Below, in pieces: positions 12,039 to 21,670 of a stretch of 64,000 nt of DNA. The stretch spans positions 50,871,501 to 50,935,500 of the forward strand of contig CM077595.1 of the NCBI GenBank assembly GCA_039654915.1. The letters run 5' to 3'. The translations under genes were made by a program, and so were the position numbers. Every line of letters starts with the position of its first letter. The first letter of the stretch is position 1. The DNA is from Aquilaria yunnanensis (taxonomy: Eukaryota > Streptophyta > Magnoliopsida > Malvales > Thymelaeaceae). The notes beneath the pieces were generated by a model, which ran no database searches, was not told the DNA's origin, and saw only the letters and a list, made by a program, of their open reading frames with translations.

Positions 12039-13100
12039 GTATACCCCTCGGGAAACGGCCTGTGGGACAAACTGGGTCCAAACGACCAAAAGTCTCACGG
12101 CGAAGGAGTTCGTCGCCTGAGGTGAGGTCCATATCCCCTCAGCGCCGAACTCGCTCCCCGAAGAGGCGTCGACGATCTCCCTACCCTGAAGAAGGGCCTA
12201 GGGCCATTGTGCTTATGGAGAGGATACTAGCACGGCTAGATAGGGTGGAGAAACAAATGGCCAGAAAACCCGTTTGGGACAGGCTCACGGGAGCCTTCTG
12301 TGAAGATGGGTCCCCGTTCACCCAGACCGTGGCCGAGGCAGCCATGCCAAGTGACTTCAGAGTACCTCGGTTGGAGATTTATGATGGCCGTACTGATCCA
12401 CAGGCCCATCTGACGAAGTACAGACGCAGCATGATAATGCACTGTGCTGACGACGCTACCATGTGCAAGTGCTTCGAAGTCAACCTTACAGGGCCAGCAA
12501 CTGTATGGTACAATTCATTGCCTTCAGGGACCATCACTGAGTTCCAGGAGTTGTCCACGGCCTTCACGCAACAATTCATTGGGAGTCGACCTACTGCGAA
12601 GATGCCTGTGCAGATGTTCGACATAGAGCAGAGGAACGGAGAAACCATCCGAGACTATGTCGAAAGATTCAACAGGGAAGCTCTTAGCGTCCCCGACTTT
12701 CGGCCCGAAGTCCTCATTCTTGCCATGACACGGGTTCTACGAGTTCTCAAAGGACCCCTCGGAGACCCTCGGAGAATTTTACCGAAGGGCAGAACAGCAC
12801 ATGACCGCCGAGGAACTAAGAATGGCTGGGCCGAAGTCCGATCACCACCGCGCCGAAGGGTCCAATCAACAAGCTCGGCATCCGACCGAACAAGCAGGAC
12901 GACCTCGGAGGATGCGGGGAAGGAAACCCCAAAGTTTCACACCACTGAGCACTACACGGACCAACATCCTCATGGCGCTGGAAAGGCAAGGGACGCAGAT
13001 TCGGCGACCAAGGGCCATGACCGCTGATAATAAGAAGAATGCAAAGAAGTTCTGCCAGTTTCATCGCGACCACGACCATGACACCGAAGACTGCTTCCAG

Positions 13101-14739
13101 TTGAAGAAGTACATAGAGTCGCTGATAAAGCAGGGCCAACTTCAGAAATACTTGCGGATGCCATCCCCGAAAGGCAGAAAAATGGAGGAAGAAAGGGCCG
13201 AAGATGAGGACTATGACTCCGACAGGCGGAGAAACCGAAGTCTAAAAAGGCGCCCTCCACCTCCGACAGGGGTTATCCAAACAATCACCACGGGGCTCCC
13301 ATCCTCGGAAAGAAAGCGGAAGGCCAGAGAAATTGCAGTCATGGAATATCAAAATCCAGCAAAGAAGCTAGCCCGCAAAGATGGATCCACCGTCGTCTTT
13401 CCCCACGACGATCCGCTGCTGATCATGGCGAGGATAGGGAACTAGGACGTCAAAAGGGTACTACTTGATGATGGGTCAAATGCGGACGTCCTATTCTCGC
13501 ACTTACTGCCGAGCTTGGGCATCTCCAGCAGCGAGCTTAAGCCAGTCACCTCACCAACCTTCGGGGTGGGACCATCCGAACTGCCCGTTCTCGGATGGAT
13601 CGACCTCCCACTGATGATGAGAGGGACTTCGGTAGATGGTGCAGCTGAGTTGTACGCCTCCACAATGGCGAGGTTCATTGTCATGGACGTCCCGTCCTCA
13701 TACAATGCCATCCTTGGAAGGCAGACACAGGGAAACCTGCACATTCGCCCTGATGTGAAGTACTTGACTGTCACATTCGCCACCAAGGATGGAGATGCAG
13801 AGATCTTCATAGACCAGGCCGAGGTAAGAAAGGTGTTTGTGAAAGCACGAAAGGCCCCTGCGAGCAACTTCGCACAAACAATAGAGGCAAAGGCGCCAGA
13901 AAAAGGCAAAGAAGAAGATCTCGCAAAAGCGGAAATGGAAACAGTGGAACTTCTCCCAGGACAATCTACCCGAATAGGGAAGAGCTTGGCCGAAGGTGAG
14001 AAGGAAAACCTTGTATCTTTTCTGCTGAAAAATAAAGATCTGTTTGCCTACTCGCCGAAAGATATGCCAGGAGTAAACTCTGGCATAATACAGCATAGCC
14101 TCAAAGTAAGCCTGAAAGCAAAACCTGTCCGGCAAAAGAAACGAAGCATCTCAGCCCACAAGAGCAACTTTGTCAAAACCGAGGTCCAGCGTCTGTTAGA
14201 CGCCAAAGTCATCAGGGAGGTGAAGTACCCCGAATGGTTAAGCAACGTGGTCATTGCCACAAAAGAAGGTAGCAGCAAACTCCGGATGTGCATCGACTTC
14301 AGAAACTTGAAAGATGCTTGCCCGAAAGACTCATACCCTCTGCCGCCAATAGATCAACTGGTAGATTCAACAGCCGAATATGGGCGCCTAAGTTTCCTGG
14401 ATGCCTTTAGTGGCTACCATCAAATAAGGATGGACCCCGAAGATGAAGAAAAAACCGCCTTCATCACCGAGGGAGGAACATACTGTTATGTCAGGATGCC
14501 CTTCGGGCTCAAAAATGCAGGAGCCACCTACCAAAGGTTGATGAAAAAGGTCTTTAAAGACCAAATGGGGAGAAACATGGAGGTGTATGTTGATGATATG
14601 ATAGTCAAGAGCAAACTGACTAGCTATCACGTTGCAGATCTCGAGGAAACCTTCCAAAAGCTCAGAGCCTTCGGGATTCGGCTCAATCCTGAAAAGTGCA
14701 TTTTCGGGGTAACCTCGGGAAAATTCCTTGGGTACATGG
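13101..14739 (+). pseudogene. Protease and reverse transcriptase of B, cut in RT
   Basis: After the gag tail (KQGQLQKYLRMPSPKG) the frame meets TAG at 13443-13445, where C has TGG. The retropepsin core LLDDGSNADVLF and SYNAILGRQTQGNLHIRPD follow. RT has LSFLDAFSGYHQIRM and YVDDMIVKSK (about 14585-14614). Coding ends at GKFLGYMV (14739); the next bases are the first bases of the C LTR, read in frame for 31 more codons to 14834. Confidence 0.88.
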
Positions 14740-15711
14740 TGATAGCCAAAGGCTATTGCCTCCTCGGTAGTAACTCCCTGCCAGAATATTGGCCGAGGAG
14801 TCTGACGTCACCAAAGAGAGGATCTTTTTACTGACCTCGGAAGGTGCGAAGTCAAACACTATGAGCTCGAGACTTCGGTTAGCTCGTCAGGAATTCCGAA
14901 GATAACACCATCTCCATCGAGGGGCCAAACTGACCGTCTTCAGGTAAGAAAGCCATCTCTCTGAAGCAAAGAAGAATCTCCCCGAAGGCAGAAGCCCCGA
15001 AGAGGATCTTCCCCGAACAAGAAACACCTGAACAAGGGAATCACCGGACTATGGGTATAAGTCCCGAAGAAGGTGTTCATCAAGGGAACTACCAGAACTA
15101 TGGGATAGATCCCGAAGGAGGTGCTCGCACCAAAAGACGGATAGAATCCGAAGAGGGTGCACGCACCGAAGGGCGACCTCGCCCAGGGGACCTCGGGAGT
15201 ACGATATGAGCATTTAAGGAGCCTCTGAGATGTCGCCCACAAGCCCTACACGTCACATCAGAACGGCGAACTGACACGCCGCAACCGCCCCAGTCCTGAC
15301 ACAACCTGTCCGGGTCCAGGGCTAAAGGAGGCTGCAAACGGCTGCCTGTCCCCTAGGTCCAAAAGTACAGATCAAATCCGACCGAACACGTGTCATGATC
15401 TGAACGGACCAGCTACTCCTATAAATACTAGGAAATGGGACTGGGCAAATGATGGGCATTTTCCTCCCTCTGAGAAAACACAAAACAGGCAAGACACTTG
15501 ATCCCTTAGTGTTCTTCCTCCACTTTCACTCAGAAAACTGACTTGGGCGTCGGAGGGTCCTCCCCGGAAAAGCAAACCGGGGACCTCCTAACCTCTTCTT
15601 TGAGCTTTTCAGGCACACTCAGCTGGGAAACCAGAGCTCTAGGCGCTCGCCTCTTTAGGAAGCCTTTCCACCTGTCAACATGACAGCAAACGAAGATGCT
15701 TTGGGGCATCA
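14740..15711 (+). repeat. 5' LTR of C (972 bp)
   Basis: TGATAGCCAAAGGCTAT ... GGGGCATCA. By hand count it differs from the 3' LTR (24878-25850) at roughly 5% of positions over the first 730 bp. The first 17 bp contain a perfect hairpin, ATAGCC-AAA-GGCTAT. The TATA box is at 15420-15427, and an in-LTR ATG opens the gag frame at 15680. Confidence 0.92.
15420..15427 (+). promoter_or_regulatory. TATA box in 5' LTR of C
   Basis: TATAAATA in CTACTCCTATAAATACTAGG, about 290 bp before the LTR end and 260 bp before the first in-frame ATG. The 3' LTR copy lies at 25559-25566. Confidence 0.75.
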
Positions 15712-17311
15712 TTTGGCGCCATCTGTGGGAAACTACTCCCAGGTAGCTGTTGTTGAAACTCGGCGTTCGAAGGACAAAGGACTCCCGAAGTTCCAGTCCA
15801 CGCCTGAGACCCAACCAGCTACCGAACAAAGTCCCCCAGAGACTTCCTTGCCTTAAGAGGAACGCCCTCTTGTCATCACCATGGGTTTTTTACGAGACTT
15901 TCAGAGGTCTGTTGTGGCTGAAATGACACAACAGATAGACCGAAGGTGGCCGCAACTAGCCCAGGCGCAAAAACCCACTTCGCCAGCACGACCTCGGGAG
16001 AAAAGCCCAAGGGCAACCCATCATAGCTCGGGAAGCGGGGAGCCACGGGAAGAGTCCTCGACAGATAACTTGCCCCTCGGAGCATGGCTGGCGGAAAGAG
16101 CGAGGTCTGAACGACCCGAAGTCCCGTCCAGAAGAAGTTTATCGCCAGAGGCAAGGTCCCCCTCACCTCGGTACCGAAGTCGCTCCCCGAAGAGACGGCA
16201 ACAGTCCTTTTACCGAAGAACCTCCAAGCACCAGGAAGAGGAGCCCAGTGCTACGCTCCTCCTAGAGAAAGTCTTGGCAAGACTGGAGAGAGTGGAACAG
16301 CAGGTGGCACGCAAGCCTGTTTGGGCCAGGCTAACTGAAACCGTCTCTGGAGATGAAACTCATTTCGCCCGAACAGTGGTCGAGGCGGCTATGCCAAGTG
16401 ACTTCAGGCTACCTCGGCTAGAGACCTATGAGGGTCGGACTGATCCCCAGGCCCACCTAACAAAGTACAAACGCAGCATGGTGCTACACGGGGCTGATGA
16501 TGCTACACTCTGCAAGTGCTTTGAAGTCACCCTCGCAGGACCAGCAACTGCCTGGTACAATTCCCTGCCTCCCGGAAACATCAGGGGGTTCCAGGAGCTG
16601 TCCACAGCGTTCACCCAACTGTTCATTGGGAGCAAGCCGACGGCCAAGATGCCCGTCCAGATGTTTGACATAGCACAAAGAAAAGGGGAGACCATCCGTG
16701 ACTATGTCGAGAGGTTCAACAGAGAGGCCCTCAGTGTTCCGGACTTTCGTCCCGAAATCCGCATCCTCGCCATGACGAGGGGCCTCCGGAGGGATTCGCA
16801 CTTGTTTTATGAATTCTCCAAAGATCCCCCGGACACGCTGGGAGAATTCTACCGAAGGGCTGAACAACATATGACAGCCGAAGAGCTGAAAATGACTGGA
16901 CCGAAGGCTGACCATATTCACGCTCGTGGTGAAGGGTCCAGCCAGCAAGCCCGGTGTCCAACGGAACAGTTAGGCCGACCTCGGAGAATGCGAGTAGGAG
17001 GAAGGAAGCCCAAAAACTTTACACCTCTGAGCACCACGAGGGCTAATGTCCTCATGGCGTTGGAAAAACAGGGGGCTCAAATCCAACGACCGAGGGGCAT
17101 GACTGCTGACAACAGAAGGAACATGAAGAAGTTCTGTCAGTTCCACCGTGATCACGGTCATGACACCGAAGACTGCTTTCAGTTGAAAAAGTACATTGAA
17201 TCACTGATAAAGCAGGGCCAGCTTCGGCGTTATTTGAGAATGCCTTCCCCGAAAGGGAAAAAAGAGGAAGAAGGAAAGCCCGATGACGAGGATTACGATT
17301 CAGACAGGTGA
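15680..17311 (+). pseudogene. Gag of C
   Basis: The frame from the in-LTR ATG (15680) is broken by TAA at 15854; B and E read on at this place. From Met 15881 (MGFLRDFQRSVVAEMTQQ) it is open for 476 codons. Order: basic/Ser-rich region (RSRSPKRRQQ), capsid core (MPSDFRLPRLETYEGRTDPQ through FYEFSKDPPDTLGEFYRRAEQ), a spacer with RRMRVGGRKPKNF, and the Cys/His stretch FCQFHRDHGHDTEDC. It ends at TGA 17309 after EDYDSDR, where B has CGG; protease follows in the same frame. In an intact copy gag would form the virus-like particle. Confidence 0.87.
15714..15731 (+). other. Primer-binding site of C
   Basis: TGGCGCCATCTGTGGGAA, 2 bp after the LTR end; one base differs from B. It is read in frame as part of LAPSVG in the putative gag. 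Confidence 0.8.
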
Positions 17312-18026
17312 AGGAACCGAAGTCCGAGAAGGCGTCCTCCACCTTCGGCAGGAGTAATACAGACGATCACAACCGGACTTCCATCCTCGGAAAGAAAAAG
17401 AAGGGCCAGAGAGATAGCGGTGATGGAATATCAGAGCCCAACGAAAAAATTGGCCCGTGAGGATGGCTCCACCATCGTATTTCCCCATGACGATCCATTG
17501 CTGATAATGGCGAGGATAGGAAACTGGGACGTCAAGAGGGTACTGCTGGACGATGGGTCAAACGCAGACGTCTTGTTCTCACATTTGCTGCCAAGCTTGG
17601 GCGTATCCAGGAGTGACCTCAAGGCTGTTACTTCACCCACGTTCGGCATAGGACCATCTGAGCTACCTGTCCTCGGGTGGATCGACCTCCCCTTGATGAT
17701 GAGAGGAACTTCGGAGAAAGGAACTGCTGAGGTGTTCACCTCTACCATGGCAAGATTCATAGTCATGGACGTTCCTTCGTCATACAACGCCATCCTCGGC
17801 AGACAGACACAGGGAAATTTACACATTCGCCCTGATGTAAAGTACTTGACCGTCACCTTCGCCACCAAAGAAGGAGATGCAAAGAGCTTCATTGATCAAG
17901 GCGAGGTGAGAAAGGTGTTCGTCAGAGAACGAAAGGCTCCAGCAAGCAACTTAGCACATGCTGTAGAAGCAAAAGAGCTGGAAAGGGGCAAGGCAGAAGA
18001 TCCCACAAAAGCGGAAACAGAAGAAG
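17312..18026 (+). pseudogene. Protease of C
   Basis: In frame with gag behind the TGA. It shows FPHDDPLLIMARIGNWDVKR, then the retropepsin active site LLDDGSNADVLF (about 17544-17579) with DDGS in place of the usual DTG/DSG, then GPSELPVLGWIDLPL and SYNAILGRQTQGNLHIRPD. All the main motifs are present, so the domain itself looks intact. Confidence 0.85.
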
Positions 18027-19480
18027 TAGAGCTTGTCCCAGGCCATAGTACCCGAATAGGGAAAAGCATGGCCGAAGGAGACAAGGAAAAATTTGTATCT
18101 TTTCTGCTTGCAAATAAAGATCTGTTCTCTTACTCGCCGAAGGACATGCCAGGGGTAAACCCTCGCGTAATCCAGCATAGCCTCAAAGCGAGTCCGGAAG
18201 AAAAACCTGTCCGGCAAAAGAAACGGAGCATCTCAGCTCACAAAAGTGACTTCGTCAAGACCGAAGTCCAGCGTCTGATAGACGCTAGCGTTATCCGGGA
18301 GGTAAACTACCCCGAATGGCTAAGCAATGTGGTAATTGCCACAAAAGAAGGAAGTAGTAAGCTCCGGATGTGCATCGACTTCAGAAATTTGAACGATGCT
18401 TGCCCGAAAGATTCATATCCTCTTCCGCCAATAGACCAACTGGTAGACTCAACTGCCGAGTACGGGCTCCTAAGTTTCCTGGACGCTTTCAGTGGGTATC
18501 ATCAGATAAGGATGGACCCCGAAGATGAAGATAAGACTGCCTTCATCATTGAGGGAGGAACATATTGCTATATCAGGATGCCCTTCAGACTCAAAAAATG
18601 CAGGAGCCACCTACCAGAGGCTGATGAACAAAGTCTTCAAAGACCAAATGGGGAGGAACATGGAGGTGTATGTCGATGATATGATAGTCAAAAGCAAACT
18701 GCCTGGCTACCACGTTGCAGATTTAGAGGAAACCTTCCAAAAACTCAGAGCCTTCGGGATCCGCCTTAATCCTGAGAAATGCATCTTCGGGGTGACCTCG
18801 GGAAAGTTCCTTGGGTACATGGTATCCGAAAGAGGCATCGATGCTAACCCCGAGAAGATTAAGGCTCTGCTTGAATTCCGAACTCCTGCCACAGTCAAAG
18901 ACATGCAAAGACTCACCGGAAGAATAACCTCTCTGAGCAGGTTTATTTCTAGGTACGGAGATAGGTGTCGACCCTTCTTCAAAGTCCTCACAAAGGCAGC
19001 AAAGATGGAAGGTGACCTCAGAAGGAATGGTCATCCTTGGGATGAAGATTGCCAAAAAGCCTGGGAAGAACTCAAAGTATACTTGGCCAGCCTGCCGACC
19101 CAGCGGCAACCTCGGGAGGGAGAGCCCCTCGTATTATACCTCGCCGTCACGAAAAAAGCTGTGAGCTCGGTCCTCGTGAAAAAAGAAGGGCCAAAGCAAT
19201 GGCCGGTCTACTATGTCAGCAAGTCCCTGCATGGCACCGAAGTCAGGTACCCTTTGCTTCAAAAAGCTATATATGCCTTGGTAGTTGCAGGAAGGAGGCT
19301 ACGGCCATACTTTCAGGCTCACCCTATTATCGTTCGAAGTACCCTGCCTCTACGGGATGTTATGAGGAAAGTGGATCATTCGGGAAGGCTTTCCAAGTGG
19401 TGTATAGAGCTTGGCGAACACGACATCACGTATGAACCCCAGAAAGCTATAAAAGCTCAAACTTTGGCAGACTTCATCGT
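18027..19480 (+). pseudogene. Reverse transcriptase and first RNase H of C
   Basis: RT motifs: KLRMCIDFRNLNDACPKDSYPLPPID, LSFLDAFSGYHQIRM, and YVDDMIVKSK (18668 on). An extra A in a run of A's near 18592-18597 shifts the frame at MPF.LK.AGATYQRL. The gypsy RNase H remnant follows, with LVLYLAVTKKAVSSVLVKKE (about 19130) and VYYVSKSLHGTEVRYPLLQKAIYAL. The tether ends KAIKAQTLADFIVEVP at about 19490. Confidence 0.87.
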
Positions 19481-20030
19481 CGAAGTACCAAACACCGAGG
19501 AGGGACATTCGTTTTCGGGCGAAGACGAGCCAGAATGGACGTTATATGTTGACGGGGCCTCAAGATCCGAACACTAGGGAGCTGGAGTGATTATCAGAGG
19601 CCCCGAAGGCCTAGAAGTAATGAAGGCCATCAAGTTCAGTTTCAACGCCACCAACAATATGGCCGAGTAAGAGGCCCTCATAGCAGGATTACGCCTGGCC
19701 AGAAAAATTGGCGTGAGAAACTTGAAAGCCCATAGTGATTCCCAGCTGGTGGTCTGGCAAATGGCAGGGGACTATGGCGCGAAAGACCCGACCTTGGCGA
19801 AATACCATGAGTTGGTAACAAAGCTTATTTGGGAGTTCGACGTCGTGAAAATCGAGAACGTACCCCGACGAGAAAATGCTGAGGCAGACTGTTTGGTGAA
19901 GTCCAAAACTTGCACCGAAGTGCTAAGCCACCCCATCATCACGGTGTTAAGCATAAAGACCTCGGGGAAAGGATGGAAAGAACCAATCAAAATGTATCTC
20001 GCAACCAACACACTCCCCGAAGACCCCAGC
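19481..20030 (+). pseudogene. Second (Tat-specific) RNase H of C
   Basis: RVT_3-like domain: EWTLYVDGAS (first Asp, about 19531), then EALIAGLRLARKIGV, HSDSQLVVWQMAGDYGAKDPTL (Asp), and ENVPRRENAEADCL. It has TAG at 19575 (relatives CAG) and TAA at 19668 (relatives TAC). Known Tat elements carry this archaeal-type RNase H in addition to the gypsy one; the catalytic acids are visible but the frame is closed. Confidence 0.85.
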
Positions 20031-21209
20031 GAAGCCGCAAAAGTGCGAAGGCGCTCCGGACGTTTCTTCTTAATTGGAGAAGAACTATATCGGCAAGGAT
20101 ATGCAAATCCACTACAGAGGTGTGTTAGTGAAGAGGATACTGAAATGATCCTTGAAGAAGTTCACGAAGGTGCCTGTGGTTCGCACATCAGAACCGACGC
20201 CCTGGCAGCAGTGATACTTCACCAAGGATACTTCTGGCCTACCCTGAGAAAGGATGCCAAGCAGTCCGTCCAGAAATGTGGTAGTTGCCAGAGACATGCG
20301 AACATCCAAAGAACACTGTCAGAGTTCGTGACTTCGGCAGACAATCCTTGGCCCTTCGCAGTTTGGGGCATAGATCTCATTGGGCCACTCCCAACGGCGC
20401 CTGGAGGCGTAAAGTTCTGCCTAGTAGCAGTAGACTATTTCTCTAAGTGGGTCGAGGCAGAACCTCTGACAACTATCTCGGCAAAAGAAGTGCAGAAGTT
20501 CATATGGAAAAACATCGTATGCAGATTTGGCATACCGAGGTTACTCGTAGCGGACAACGGATCCCAGTTCATAGACAAAGGAGTCCAAGAGTTCATTAGC
20601 GACCTCGGGACAAAAATGCACTTCGCCCCAGTAGCTCACCCCCAAAGTAATGGGCAGGTGGAAGTATCTAACAGGACCATAAAAGATGGTCTGAAAAAGA
20701 GATTGGGAGAAGCAAAAGGGAAATGGCCAGGAGAACTCCAAAGCGTGTTATGGAGCTACCGAACAACACCCCGAAGAGCCACAGGGGAAACGCCTTTTTC
20801 ACTCATCTTCGGTACAGAGGCCATCATCCCTGTCGAAGTAGTACAACCGTCAATACGAGTCCAAGTGTTCGATGAAAAAGGAAATGAGCTCGGCCTGAGA
20901 ACCAAGCTCGACCTCGTCAGTGAACACAGAGAAGTAGCCGAGCTGAGAAGAAAAGCTTTCTAGCAAAGAGTGGCAGCAGCCATAAACCTACGCGCCAGGC
21001 CAAAAGGAATAAAGAAGGGAGACCTCGTTCTCCGAAAGGCTGAATTTGCACCCCGAAAGCTGTCCCACGGGGTACTTCGCGCAAATTGGGAAGGACCCTA
21101 CCTGGTACTTGTCGAAGTACGAAAAGGAGTTTATAAGCTCGGTGATGCCGAAGGCATAGAATTAAAAAATACTTGGCACTCAGAGGCCTTAAAAAAATTC
21201 TATGCCTAA
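20031..21209 (+). pseudogene. Integrase of C
   Basis: HHCC part: HEGACGSHI ... CGSCQRHAN. Core: GIDLIGPLP (Asp, about 20368), VADNGSQF (Asp, about 20546) and SNGQVEVSN (Glu, about 20648), so the DDE triad is intact. GETPFSLIFGTEAIIPVEV is typical of plant gypsy integrases. A TAG at 20961 (KAF*QRV) precedes the C-terminal part, which runs to KNTWHSEALKKFYA at 21209. There is no chromodomain, as expected of Tat. Confidence 0.9.
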
Positions 21210-21313
21210 AAAGTTCGGTGGGAAAGTTGTATTGCACAAGTTGGAAAAATTTGTCTAAATAAAAAGTTCTGAAGAAGTACAAAACAAGAGTCTCACGAAA
21301 GCAATCGCCGAGG

Positions 21314-21545
21314 AAAGCAAAAGTAAGTTTTTCCAAAGTCTCTTGAGCGAATATGTTCGGGACAAAGGAAAGCAAAAGTAAGGTTTTCCGAAGTCTCTTG
21401 AGCGAATATGTTCGGGACAAAGGAAAGCAAGAGTATGGTTTTCCGAAGTCTCTTGAGCGAATATGTTCGGGACAAATGAAAGCAAAAGTATGGTTTTTCG
21501 AAGTCTCTCGAGCGAATTATGTTCGGGACAGTGGGAAACAAAGGA
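21314..21545. repeat. 55-bp tandem repeat, four copies, between pol and antisense gene of C
   Basis: Units start at about 21334, 21389, 21444 and 21499, each CGAAGTCTCTTGAGCGAATA then TGTTCGGGACAAAGGAAAGC, with few changes between units. The spacing is 55 bp each time, and the last unit has an extra base. Several ORFs cross it only because the unit has no stop in one frame. The rest of 21210-21670 shows nothing else. Confidence 0.92.
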
Positions 21546-21670
21546 ATCTGGCAAAAATACTTAGCCAAATTTTTATCTATTGAGCCAAAGAGTGCTTACA
21601 GAGAAGAAAGTTGCTGAAAGACTACAAAAAAGAAGAAGAAAATGAAGACAAAAGGCCCTAGTACAAACTA

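Larger units (their letters stand above)
10624..13100 (+). pseudogene. Gag of B, split by solo LTR K
   Basis: The frame opens at ATG 10624 inside the LTR, reads through the primer site (HHLAPSVGT) and reaches the family motif FQRSVVAKMTQQIDRRW; a second possible start is the Met of MSFMREF (10827). K interrupts it at 11016; removing K and one TSD copy leaves the frame intact. The capsid core follows (MPSDFRVPRLEIYDGRTDPQAHL, 12336 on). A deletion of about 20 bp near 12735 shifts the frame; gag resumes at MTAEELRMAGP (12801). The Cys/His stretch is FCQFHRDHDHDTEDC, a C-x2-H-x4-H-x4-C-like pattern rather than a standard CCHC knuckle. Confidence 0.85.
9776..14739 (+). mobile_element. Tat-type Ty3/gypsy retrotransposon B, 3' half missing
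   Basis: Order: 5' LTR, primer site, gag (split by solo LTR K), protease and RT. It stops in mid-RT at 14739, where the LTR of C begins. The 5-bp left flank is CCTTC; no matching right flank survives. Protein level similarity is closest to C (FKDQMGRNMEVYVDD, LTGRTS-type RT), while its LTR is a different subfamily from that of C. No antisense gene, integrase or 3' LTR remains. Confidence 0.88.
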
